A stretch of DNA of 64,000 nt from Progne subis subis (Eukaryota > Chordata > Aves > Passeriformes > Hirundinidae). Position numbers and translations under genes: made by a program. This document shows, one piece after another, positions 46,798 through 57,189 of this stretch. A model generated the notes under the pieces. That model had not been told where the DNA came from. It ran no database searches and saw only the letters and a program-made list of their open reading frames with translations. The first letter of the stretch is position 1. Every line of letters begins with the position of its first letter. The DNA is taken from the NCBI GenBank assembly GCA_022316685.1, contig JAKJHU010000463.1, positions 62,001-126,000 of the forward strand, given 5' to 3'.

Positions 46798-47689
46798 AAG
46801 GCTTTGCTGCAGCCAAGGAAAGCTCCTGGCTCAGGGTCACCTTTCCTGCTCAGCCAGAGCCCCGAGTGCCCCCAGCAGCAGCAGAGAATGGCAGCATTGG
46901 CACAGGGCTGGCACAGGAGGGGGAGATTTCCCCCTCGAAAGAGGCTCATATTCCAGTTGTTGCATTCAGGCAGCTCCAGATGCCTCAGCTTTGGTTGCAC
47001 AGCAGCTGGAAATGCAAGTGCAGGAGCTCTGTTCATGCCCAGCCACAGCAGGTGACAGCAAGGACAGGGTCCTGGCAGCGTGACATTTGCAGAGAGAGCC
47101 TCAGCAAACCTGGGGGGTGGAACTCTGTACAGAAATGCCCTGGGGGTCTCTGCACTTGGAAAAAAAGGAACACAAGTTTCAGTTCATGCCTGGCTAGGCA
47201 GCACCAAAATGGTTCCTTTTCATGGCAAGGTTCCATTGCTGGGTGTTCTCTGAGCCCCAGAGCAGAGCCCAGGGGTCCAAAGAACTGACAGCAGGGACTG
47301 TGCAGGGGCCGGGCACAGCGAGAGAGCCCATGCTGAGAGGTCAGCCCCGGGGCGGGCACGGACTGGGAGGGGCAGAGCCCGGGGGTCCCGCAGAGCCTCC
47401 TGCTCCAAAGCCCCGCCTGCGCCAGCGGGACAGCTGCGGGAGCCATGTGACAGGGCCGGGCCGCAGGTGGGTGATCCAATTGCCTCCAGGGGAGCAGGCT
47501 TTTTTGTCCCAATCCGGGGGCATTCCCGCGGGGTTGGGGTCCCTGGGAAGGTGCACGAGGACAGGGTGGAAGTGGTTGGTTTGTGGCTTTGTTTTTCGGA
47601 TTTTTTTTTTTTTCTTTTGGTGGGGGGGGTGATGGCTATTTGAGATTTTAGTGGTTTTGGGGAGGATTGGGAGGAATGTTTTTTCTGTG
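46798..47689. other. Unassigned, rising GC toward the CpG island
   Basis: No supported gene. A T/G-rich run lies at 47590-47635. Confidence 0.4.
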
Positions 47690-48260
47690 CCATGCCCCCA
47701 TGTGTTTGAAGCCCCGCGGGTGCAGGGAGCACTGGACTCAGCCCCGGCACGGGCGGGGCGGCCCGGGCGGGCTGTGGGAGCCGGGAGCGGCCGCCCGGGC
47801 CCGGAACCGCCGCCTTGGGCCGGGAGCCCCCCGGGCAGAGCTCTGTGCTCGGGGGCCGAGGCCCGGGTGGCCGGGGAGCGCTCGGCTGCCCGTGGGCCCC
47901 CGGCGCAGGCAGCTCCGTGTGGCCGGGCTCCGAGGGGAGCGGCCCGGGCCGGCCGTGGCCGTGCGGGGCCTGGCGGGCTCGGGGGGCCGGGCCGGGCCGG
48001 GCAAAGGCTGAGGGAGAGCGGGGAAAGCGTTGGCACAGAGGCCCCAGGCTCCCCGTGCCCCCCTGACCACGCAGCCGGGCTCGGGGGCCGCCTCGCTCAG
48101 AGCCAGCCCCGGCTGCGGGGGTCCCCGGGGGCCCTGGGGAGGGGGCGGCGGGGGCTGACGGAGCTCTGTGCTGGGGCTGGGCGCGGCTGCCCAGGGAGCG
48201 CAGGATGCAGGGTCCCCCCGTGCTGGGGCTGCCTCTGCCCGCCTCAGGGGCTGCATTGTC
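47690..48260 (+). promoter_or_regulatory. CpG island, likely promoter of zinc-finger gene 2
   Basis: Very GC-rich with many CpG dinucleotides and several GGGCGGGGC-like boxes (near 47750 and 47990). It is the only such island in the window and lies about 0.6 kb upstream of the first recognisable zinc-finger exon. The first, non-coding exon probably lies inside it, but its donor could not be fixed. Confidence 0.7.
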
Positions 48261-48784
48261 ACCCCAGAGACACCTGGGGATCGCCTGGTACCAGCAGGGC
48301 TGGGAGGGAAACCCGGGAATGGGGGGAGCAGAAACAGGCAGTAGGAGAGCTGGGGGTGTTCCAGAAGCCTGGAGATGTTGGGAGCATGGACAAGGGAGAC
48401 CCATGAATACCCCAGGCCTCTGAAAGAGGGACCCCAGCCAGTGATGACCCTTGAGAGACACCTGTGTTGCCAAACTTGTGATCCCAGTGAAGGGGAACCT
48501 CCTGGATTCCCTGGAGGCACAGCAGCCCAGAGAGGGGGAACACCAATACAAACTTGATTTGCAGCAACCCAGATGGGGGTGCCTCTAGGACTCCAAAGTG
48601 GAGGGACCAGTGAGGAGAAACTCATGGGTGGGTGCTTTTGCTGAATCTTGGTCATTAGTGTATGTTGATGGATTGAATCTTGGTGTTTTGGAGGTTTTTA
48701 TGGGCACCAGATGCTTGGTGACTTCTAGAGATGGACTTGGGCAGGAGGGACCCCCTAACCAACGTGCCCATACTTTGTATTTTT
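48261..48784 (+). other. Probable intron of zinc-finger gene 2
   Basis: Lies between the island and a clean acceptor (TTTTCCCCAACCCAG, ending about 48795). No coding signal. Confidence 0.45.
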
Positions 48785-50066
48785 CCCCAACCCAGGATCT
48801 CTCATTCACAAACCTTGGCCAGATGGAGGGAGAGGCTGTGAGGAAGAGGAAGATGCCACAGGACAGCCAGGCAGGTGAGGAGGAAGTCAGTGCTCCTTTC
48901 CCCCTCTCTCCTGCTCCATCTCCGAGCCCAGCATGGCCCCCGGCTGCAGGACAACCCTGCTGCCAACGCCGTCCTGCCAGGGATGTGTTGGGAGAATCTC
49001 CTTCCCCTTCCCTCTGGCATGGAGGCAAATCCCATCCTGTCCTTCTCCTTCTTCCCCCAGACAAAGAGCTGAGGATGGAGACCAGGGTGGACAAATCCCC
49101 GCGGCAGAACCTCATGAAAGAGGCCATTTTGAGTGGCTCCACGGTGCAGGAATCCAAAAGGGAAGAAAAACCCCGGAGATCCCACACAAGGAGGGGCTCC
49201 AAGCCCATTCAAGGGTGCTCTGAGGAGGAAAGACCCACCCTGTGCCAGGAAGGTGGACAGAGCTTCAGCCAGAGCTCAGAGCTGGTGGTCCCTGAGCAGC
49301 CTCATGATGCAGAGAAACCCCACAAGTGCTTGGAGTGTGGGAAGAGCTTCAGCTGGAACTGCCTCCTGATCAGACACCAGCGGATCCACACTGGGGAGAG
49401 GCCCTACGAGTGTCCTGAGTGTGGGAAGAGGTTTCAGACCAGCTCCAACTTCCTATGCCACCAGCGGATTCACAGAGAGGAGAGGCCCTTCCACTGCCCT
49501 GACTGCAGGAAGGGCTTCAAGCACAACTCCCACCTCATCACCCACCAGCGCATCCACACTGGGGAGTTCCCTACAAGTGTGGGGAATGTGGGATGAGCTT
49601 CAGCCAGAGCTCCAGCTTGATCCGCCACCAGAGGATCCACACCAGGGAATGGCCCTATGAGTGTGAGCAATGTGGGAAGAGCTTCAGCCACAGATCCAGC
49701 CTTATCTGCCACGAGAACATCCATGCTGAGGAAAGACCATATGAGTGTGGGGAATGTGGGAAGGGCTTCAACCAGAGGTCCCAGCTGATCATCCACGAAA
49801 TAATCCACACTGGGGAGAGACCCTATGAGTGTCCCAAGTGTGGGAAGAGGTTTCGGAGCAGCTCAGATCTCCTCCTGCACAAGCGGATTCACACAGAGGA
49901 GAGGCCCTTCCACTGCCCTGACTGCAGGAAGGGCTTCAAGCACAACTCCCATCTCGTCACCCACTGGCGCATCCACACTGGGGAGAGGCCCTACGAGTGT
50001 CCCCAGTGTGGGAAGAGCTTCACCCAGAGCTGTGACTTGAGCCAACACCAACAGAGGCACCAGTAA
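48785..50066 (+). pseudogene. C2H2 zinc-finger gene 2, one-base frameshift in the finger exon
   Basis: Paralogue of the gene at 16178. The ATG at 48823 gives the same N-terminus. A 186-bp intron (48875-49060, GT and AG) matches in length and place. The main exon encodes nine fingers. Three are complete (49325-49560). Then one base is missing where gene 1 reads GGGGAGAGGCCCTAC (here GGGGAGTTCCCTAC, about 49561-49574), and the frame ends at 49594. The other six fingers follow intact in the new frame to a TAA at 50064. Read naturally it gives a three-finger protein or an internal start at 49593. A sequencing error cannot be ruled out. No KRAB or SCAN domain is visible. Its promoter is probably the CpG island at 47690. 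Confidence 0.8.
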
Positions 50067-50276
50067 GGGAGGCCCTGTGAGTGCTCTGACTGTGGGAAGA
50101 GCTTCCTGCGCTGCTCCAACTCCATCCCCATCAGAGGACACTGTTGGGAAGAGACCTGGTTACCCACAGTCCCCATGATCCACATTGGGAAGGGACTGGT
50201 GGTTCTTTTATTTTGTTATAATTATCTTTTGATTCAGCTTCATCCCTTTAAAACACACTAAAATTTGGTAAAAATC

Positions 50277-50282
50277 AATAAA
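50277..50282 (+). terminator. AATAAA polyadenylation signal
   Basis: AATAAA lies about 210 bases after the zinc-finger stop codon, in AT-rich sequence. Confidence 0.55.
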
Positions 50283-51069
50283 TTTATCAGTGACATCTAA
50301 AGCTTCATGTTTTACTACTGTTTTTGGGGAATCTGTGATTCAGGGAGATCCTGGGGAGGATGTGTGTGGTTTGGGGAGAATTATCATAGTTATCTCTATT
50401 CCTTGGCACTCCAAAATATGAGAGGGATTGATCTCTCATCTCAAAACCACTCAGTGTCACTGAAAACTACTCAATCCCTCCCTAAAAGTACTCAATTGCA
50501 CATCCCCTCAGTGTGGAATGGGTTTGGAAGGGGGTTGGGTGAAGTGTCCTGCAAATCAGGAGTGGTGAGATGGGCATTGGGTGGCGTAGGATTGTGGGAT
50601 GGGGATTGGGAGGGATGGGATGGGGGAAAAAGAGCTTGGGAAGGGGTCTTGATGTCCAGGAGAGGTGGAAATGGGTTTGGGTGGGGATTGGGAGCGTGTG
50701 CTGAAGTCTGGAATGAGACAGAAGAAGTCTGGGGATGATGGAGATGGAACTCTTTCCTGAGTGAGTTTTTGGGTATTCCACCTTCTTGAAGGGATTTTGG
50801 TGCATCCCAGGTTTCTGAGGTTGTTTTGGGATGGTCACTGCCCCAGCCACTGCAGCCTCTGGTCCAGCCCCAAAGTGGCTGCCAAGCCCCTGGCACCCCA
50901 AAAATCCCACCTGTGAGAGGGACCAGAGCAGGTGAGACTGTGTCACGGCTGTGACACTGATACATCCCACAGCCCTGGAGCTCACAGCAGCTGAGATGAT
51001 GCTGGATCCAAGGCCCTGACTGTGGATCTCTCTCTCTTCTCCTGACTTTTTCTTCTCAACATTTGGATA
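50283..51069. other. Unassigned; includes a degenerate GGGATTGG-rich minisatellite
   Basis: 50510-50745 is rich in imperfect GGGATTGGG/GGGATGGG motifs, forming long composition-driven open frames. No gene supported elsewhere. Confidence 0.5.
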
Positions 51070-51680
51070 ACATCTGAAGTTGTAGGGTTTAGAGTTTTCT
51101 GAGTCAGTGCTTTTTGTAGTGCCTTACCATAATTCCAGGTTTAATAGAAGTTATAAAGCTATGTTAAATACTATTCCTCTGTAAATGTTTTAGTCATAGG
51201 TTATAAGTTCAGAAAAATACTTTCAAGTGCTGGTTTTTGTCTAAATTGTGAAGTTTGAGGTGTAAGTTGAAGTTAAGTTATAAGTTAAGTCCTGTTTATT
51301 TGGAGGTCTGTGACACTTTTTGGCCGTGTTCCTTTGATCCTTGCCCTCACTGTCCTCTTGTCACACACTCAGGGACAGTCCTCAGTTCATTTCTGGTTTG
51401 ATTGCCTGGACTTTGTTTGGTTCTGTTGTTGCTTTTCTTTCCTGGTGTGCCTGAAGTGTCCAGTCAGGGATAGAGTGACTCTTGCAAGGAACTTTGTCAT
51501 GCCTCACCACCTGTGCTCCTAACTGGTGATTTTTGTCAAATATGCTAATCTGCTTAACTTATAGAACTGTATTCACCCTTTGGGGATAGTGGGCGTTTGT
51601 GGACATTTTCCATATCTGCCCCTTGGAGGCCTCCAATAAAGATCAGCCTTTCTATTACCTCCTCTATAATATTATCTCTA
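51070..51680 (+). mobile_element. Candidate solo LTR
   Basis: About 0.6 kb with a typical LTR-like 3' part: GAGGCCTCCAATAAAGATCA near 51630 (polyadenylation signal) then a pyrimidine-rich end. Borders are not fixed and no target duplication was found. Confidence 0.4.
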
Positions 51681-52029
51681 AAGGGGGTTGTTTTCTCCTC
51701 TTGTTTTTTTCTCCTTCGTCACTGTGACTAGGGCTTACTGGCTTGCTTCTCTGCTCCTCTACCACTTGGGAGAGGAAAAATCCTCTGCGCTTGGTAGGCT
51801 CCTACAAGTCCCATTCCTTAAACCTGTCCTGGGATGGATCAGGGATGGAGTATCTCATGATCATTGGTGCTTAGTGGGTGGAAAACTTCTGTTATCATAA
51901 CATTGTGTTGTTCTGCTCCATTCTCTATGTATTTTATAGTGAAGAACTGTTATTCCTTTTCCCACAGTTTTGTTCGGGACCCCTGTAATTTTGGAATTTC
52001 ATCCAAGGGGATCATGGGGACACTTTTAG
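51681..52029 (+). other. LTR-derived remnants
   Basis: AGTGAAGAACTGTTATTCCT at 51940 and the following sequence resemble the 3' part of the LTR at 14925-15626, so part of this stretch is probably from the same LTR family. Confidence 0.4.
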
Positions 52030-52205
52030 GTCTCATGGAACCAAGGGGCCAGTGTGATTCTGAGAGGCCCCGTGGATCCAAGGAGACCACTGTGCTCCTG
52101 CAGGACCCCATGGAATCATGGAGTCCATTGTGACACTGCTGGGCGCCATGGAACCAAGGACTCCTGTGACACTGAGGAACCTCATGGAAACAAGGGAACA
52201 GGGAA
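52030..52205 (+). repeat. About 38-bp degenerate minisatellite, five units
   Basis: CATGGAACCAAGG-like blocks recur near 52036, 52067, 52108, 52147 and 52183. Confidence 0.7.
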
Positions 52206-52259
52206 CAGGTCTGGCTGGCCTGGCCTCCCAGGGGCTGCCTGACAGCTCCAGCTGACCAT

Positions 52260-53256
52260 GGAATGTCAAGGGTCACTTCTCATCTGCAGCTCTGGGGCTC
52301 CGTGCTTACCTTCCTGTGGAAAAGAACTGTCCTTCTCTTCCAGGGACCCATGGCCAAAATTGGGATTTGGCCTCTAGAATTCTGTATATCCAAGGATTAC
52401 TTCCAGCCAAAAGCTGCCAGGAGAGAAAAGTCTGTCTGGCTTGACCTCCTGGGGGCCACATCTGGCCACCAGATCGCCTCTGGTGATCTACCACCAAAAC
52501 ACTGGGGCTCCATGCTTTGCTTCCTATGGAAAAGGACAGTCCTTCTCATCCATGAGCCCAGGGTCAAATTTGGGATTTTACCCCCCAGATTGTATCCAAG
52601 GATTGTTCGTAGAGGAAAACCTGCAAGGACAGACAAGTCCTGCTGACCTTGGCCTCCTGGAGGCCACCTCTGATCTGCCTTCAAAACATTGGGGCTCCAC
52701 CCTTTCCTTACTACGGAAAAGACCCATCATTCCAGGTGCCCGTGATCAAAATTTGGAAGATCCCACTTCCAAATTTCCATATATCCAAGGATTGTTATCA
52801 GATCAAACCTTCTGGAAAAGACAGATCTGCCTGGCTTGGCCTCCCAGGGCCCCCTCTCATCTGCCTTCAAAACACTGGGGCTTTGTGCTTTTCTTCCTAT
52901 GGAATTAAACATCTTTCATGTCCAGGTGCCCATGGCCAATATTGAAAATCCATCTCCCAAATTCCATATATCCAAGGATTGCTTCCAGACAAAAGCCACC
53001 ATTACCATCAAGTCTGTCTGGCTCTGCCTCCTGAGGGCCTGCTCTCACCTGCCTTCCAAACACTGGGAGCTCCGTGCTTTCCTTTTTTATGGAAAAGACT
53101 CATCCAGCTTGTCCAGGCAGAAATGGCTGAAATCGGGACTCCACATTCCAAATTCCCTGTATCCAAGGGTTGCTCCCAGACAAACCTGCCAGGACAGACA
53201 GATGTGACTGGCCTTGGCCTCTGGTGGCTGTGTCTCATCTGTCTCTGAAACACTGG
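52260..53256 (+). repeat. About 190-bp tandem repeat, five units
   Basis: The anchor ATCCAAGGATTG starts (at CCAAGG) at 52390, 52596, 52785, 52972 and 53163, spacing 187-206 bp. Units share ACACTGGGGCTCCGTGCTTT and CTATGGAAAAGGAC blocks. Zebra finch is reported to have a 191-bp satellite (Tgut191A); whether this is related could not be tested. ERV-C begins exactly where the last unit stops. Confidence 0.9.
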
Positions 53257-53868
53257 TGTTATAAATAAATTCTATTCAATAATCTATGTTTTAGTTACTT
53301 AATTGTTAAGTAATTCCATTCTGTATAAAGAATTTGCCTTATTCCTGTTTTAATACTGATTTATTACCTTATTTGCTTGTTTGTTAATTAAGAATTCACC
53401 TTATTACCTGTATCTCTGCTCCCATTCGCCAGATAGTGTCTGAATATGCAAATAAAAAGAACACTGGAATTCTGGGAACAACCCAAGAACAAGAGACTCT
53501 AAAAAGCAGGGAACCAAAGTAAAATCCAGGACTGTAGTCGCATTTTAGACTAGTGCAAGAAATACGGGGGTCCACCGAAGCAGCTTTATTTAGTCGCTGT
53601 GACCTGAGAAGGAGTCCCCCATCGCTGGATGACCCCTGATCAGCGACGCGAAACGGACTCCCCGGCAAGGGGAAAAAAGCCCGTGAGGGGGGGTGGGAGT
53701 CCCCAGCTTTGCTGTGAAGCGAAGCTATGTGTACCTCCTCCTCCACGTTGCCAAGGGAGCAAGCAAGCTCTCCCCCAAGGCCAAGCTTGATAATAAAGAA
53801 ACATACAAAACCAGCAACTCTCTGACTCTCTATTATATTTTTTTTTTTCCAGAATGATTTTTGGGGGC
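53257..53868 (+). repeat. ERV-C 5' LTR
   Basis: Starts TGTTATAAATAAATTC. It contains ATGCAAATAAAAAG (octamer-like with TATA-like, near 53446) and AATAAAG (53792). The end is set a few bases before the primer site; the canonical CA is unclear, so it may be off by some bases. Confidence 0.75.
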
Positions 53869-53871
53869 TCG

Positions 53872-53889
53872 TCCACGGGATTTGGCCAA
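53872..53889 (+). other. Primer-binding site, tRNA-Pro
   Basis: TGGGGGCTCGTCC matches the tRNA-Pro site used by murine leukaemia virus and many gammaretroviruses, followed by ACGGGAT where GGGAT is expected. Confidence 0.9.
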
Positions 53890-55247
53890 GCCTGAAGAGG
53901 GACCGAGGACGGGACGGCCGCTCGCCCTTCGGACCTCCGGGACAGCTGGACAAGCGGGAGCAGCCTGGGACCGGCAACGAGGAGGAGTGCCGGAGGGTGA
54001 GCATTCTGGCGGCGGGTAAAGGAGACGTGCGAGTGGGAGTGTGAGAGAGTCGGGGGCCGGCAGCTCGGACCCCCGGAAATGAGTGTGGACCCCTCGGTAC
54101 TGCGGTTTCGGAACTCCCGCGAGGGGGCCGGCCAGGAAAAGGGGGAAGTTGAAGAAACTAATGAGTGAGGCGTCTCCTTAGGGGCAGAAAGACCCCCCTG
54201 GGCGTGCAGGGGGAAACAGAGTGTGAGTGGCACGCATTAGGGGCAGAAAGACCCCCCCTAGGTGTGCAGGGGAAAACAAAGTGTGAGTGGCACGCATTGG
54301 GGGCAGGTCCCCCCCCTTAAAGGCTAGAGTAGCCTAGGAGGGTTTAGAGTCCCTGGAGGGGCGGGAAAACCGTACCAGGGTTGACAGGGTGTCCCCAAAC
54401 ACTGCGGGTGCCGAGAGCTCATGAGAGTCCCTGCTTCCCAGGACTGAGCCAGACGCACCGGAGAGGGTGTGCTGCCGCGGTCTCAGGGAGGAGGCCGTAA
54501 ACCCACAGCCCGAGGACACCGGGGTGGGGAGTCAGCTTGGAGGCAAGGTGGGCATCCTGCACACACACACTCATCCCTCTTGCCGAGGCTGCTTCGTTGG
54601 GGCGAAGTAGTCAAGCCAGTCCTGGTGGAAGGCAAAGGGGTCGGGCCCTGCTGGGGTTGATCCTTGGAAACAAGGAAGGGATACCCCCCCCCCCAGGTAA
54701 CCCGTGTGGAGTCTTGACCTCTTACCTCCGTTTCAAAAAGTGAAGAGTACTAGTAGCAGGGCAGTCTAGTCCGGGGTTCGGACTGAAGGTGTCCAGCCCG
54801 GCGGGGGCTCAGGCGTGGGAAGGCCCTGGGGCCCGGAAGGGGACGCCAGTACTAGGGACCCTGTCGTGCGCCGCAAAGCGTGTCCAGAGTCTCAGGGGTG
54901 AGGCAAGGCGCGGGGGTACATAGGGGGTGAGGTCATTAGGACTCACCTCAAAGGGGTCAGAAGAGAGTCTGAGCCCCTGGTGTAAGTAAAGTGTGAGCGT
55001 CCAAGGAAGTGAAGAAGGTTAGAGAAAGTGAGTAGAAAGAGGGAGAATTTGTTCCCTAATGAAAGCAAAAGTGTAGGAAAGAGTAGAAAAGCATAAAGTT
55101 TAGGAGTTTTATGTTGAAGTGTTCAAGAATTAAGTCAGGAGATTTGAAGTAAAGGGAGAAAAGCTGAAGAATTTTTTTTTGCTTAAAAAAACCTGTGTTG
55201 CCAGTCAGTAAAGGGCACCTTTGAAATTTTTTTTCAGTTTAAGGAAA
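53890..55247 (+). other. ERV-C leader with a 59-bp duplication
   Basis: A long GC-rich untranslated leader. Two tandem copies of a unit GGGGCAGAAAGACCCCCC...GTGAGTGGCACGCAT lie at 54181-54239 and 54240-54299, with a third start at 54300. In gammaretroviruses this region holds the packaging signal and splice donor. No long conserved frame. Confidence 0.75.
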
Positions 55248-57189
55248 ATGGGACAATGTACTAGTAAGAAAAAGAAATCCCAAAAGGAGAATAACAAAGT
55301 AAAGAGTATTCCACCCGGTAGTCCCTTAGAACAACTTTTAACTAAATGGGATTCTTTAGAGGCCACAAAAGGACTAGATCAGGTTAAAATGGTGTTTTAT
55401 TGCACAGAAGTCTGGCCAAAATTAAAATTACCAGGAGAGTGGCCATGGTTTGGAACACATGATGAGTGGATGTGCTATCAGTTAAATCAGCACCTAAGAA
55501 CTCAGGAAGATCCAGATGTAAACCAGTTAGCTTATGCTGCTTGTTGGCAAAAGAGAGCCACGAGTAAAGAGAATATAAAAGTCTGCAAATTAAAAGAAAA
55601 AGAAAAGTGTGAAAGAAAAGAACAGAAAGAGGAAAGAACAGAAACTAATCAAAGATGGGACCCTTTAGACCATTTACCCCCTCCAATTTACCCAGAGGTG
55701 CCCCAAGTCCCTCAAAATCCTGTCCCAGTTCCCCTACTAACTTCCCCGAGTCAAACTCCAACTCCTTCAGAACCCTCTCCTCCTCTTCCCCCAGTGGTTC
55801 CATCATCACCCCTCCTTAACAGCTCTCCTCCCCAGTCCTTAGTACCTTCTCCCCCTTCTCTCCCAACAGCCCCTTTGCCACCTTCTTCCAACAGTCAAAG
55901 TTCTTTAGCCCCAGTTATAACCCCTGCAGTTTCCCAAAACACAACCTCTTCCCTAGCCCCCCTTTCTCCCACAGTACCATCCTCTGTTTCTCCCCCTACA
56001 GATTTTACTACCTCCCCCTCACCTACAGTAATTCCCCTGCCACCTCCTAATTGGGAGTTAACCAAAACCCCTACAGACTCCTGTGAGTCATCCCGTTCTC
56101 CTGGAAATCCCCAGGAATTCCTAACTCAGCCAGTGTTATCAGTTAATAATGTAAGTGAAGGACCCTATTGTAACACAAGGTCAAAAGCCTTAAAGCCAGA
56201 AAGACTTTTTCCCCTCAGGGAAGTGCCTACGGGAGGAGTGATTGGAGGAGTGGGATTTGTAAATGCCCCATTAACAGCCTCTGAAGTAAGAGGATTTAAG
56301 AAGGAGCTAGGAAATTTAGTTGAAGATCCCATAGGTATTGCCACACAGGAAGACCAATTCCTTGGGCCCAATGTTTATACGTGGGGAGAGTTAAATTCTA
56401 TATTAAACATCTTGTTCTCCCCTGAGGAAATACGAATGATTAGAACAGCAAGTATCAGAATCTGGGAAAGGGAAAATAGGTTGGGGCCACCTGGAGATCA
56501 TAAATTACCGATAACTGACCCAGGGTGGGACCCAAATCGAGAAGAGGAAAGACAAAATATGAGAGACTATAGGTCCTTGATAGTAAGAGGTATAAGAGAA
56601 TCTGTCCCCAGAGGAAATAATACTAAATTAGCTTTTGATGGGTCCCAAGAAAAAGATGAGACTCCTGCCACTTGGCTAAATCGATTAAAAAGAAATTTTC
56701 AATTATATTCAAGCATAGACCCTGATAGTCCTGAGGGACAAGTAATTCTAAAAAGTGCAGTTTGTAACAAAGTCATGGCCAGATATACGGAGAAAATGAG
56801 AAAAAATTGAAGATTGGCAGGAGAAAAGTATTAATGAATTATTAAAAGAAGCCTTAAGAGTTTACCTGAGGAGAGAAGAAGAAAAAGCTAGAGCCAAGGC
56901 TCGCATTATGGTAGCTGTAGCAAGAGAAAGTACTGGAGTAGCAGAAAACCAGAGAAACTCCTCCTGGAAATCTAGTGAGGGAGGACCAAGACCCTAATTT
57001 AAAGAACCAAAGTCACCCATAGTACCACCGTGGGTAAATTTAAAAAGAAGTAACCCAGGAGAGAATAGAACTTGTTATTACTGTGGTGAAATAGGGCATT
57101 TAAAAAGGGATTGTAAGAAATTATCACTTGATGAGGCTATTGCAAGGGAGCAAGATGCCCTGGAGAGGGTGCTGAAAGGGGAGGATTAG
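55248..57189 (+). pseudogene. gag: gag of ERV-C, mostly open, one frameshift and one stop
   Basis: The capsid polyprotein. I choose the ATG at 55248, nine codons inside the longest frame, because it gives MGQCTS, the gammaretroviral N-myristoylation start. Domains: matrix (residues 1-140), a Pro/Ser-rich linker of about 180 residues with DHLPPPIYPE (a PPxY late-domain motif), capsid from about residue 320 with DQFLGPNVYTWGEL, then nucleocapsid with one CX2CX4HX4C knuckle (CYYCGEIGHLKRDC, 57073-57114). The frame shifts near 56800 in an A-run at the end of capsid. A TAA at 56995 interrupts the nucleocapsid spacer. It ends at the TAG 57187-57189, in phase with pol. Confidence 0.88.
57187..57189 (+). 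promoter_or_regulatory. In-frame gag-pol amber codon (ERV-C)
   Basis: TAG followed by GGGTGTCAGAGGCTC, then an open pol frame in the same phase (57189 to 59308 without a stop). The octet GGGTGTCA parallels GGAGGUCA of murine leukaemia virus and GGGGGTCA of ERV-A/B. A pseudoknot downstream was not tested. Confidence 0.8.

Noticed and set aside
47220..48551. 443-codon minus-strand frame over the CpG island
   Set aside because: GC-rich composition leaves few stops; Pro/Arg/Gly/Ala-rich with no domain and no splice signals that fit.
53872..53889. tRNA-Pro 3'-end match as a tRNA gene
   Set aside because: Only the complement of the tRNA 3' end is present, next to an LTR; it is a primer-binding site.
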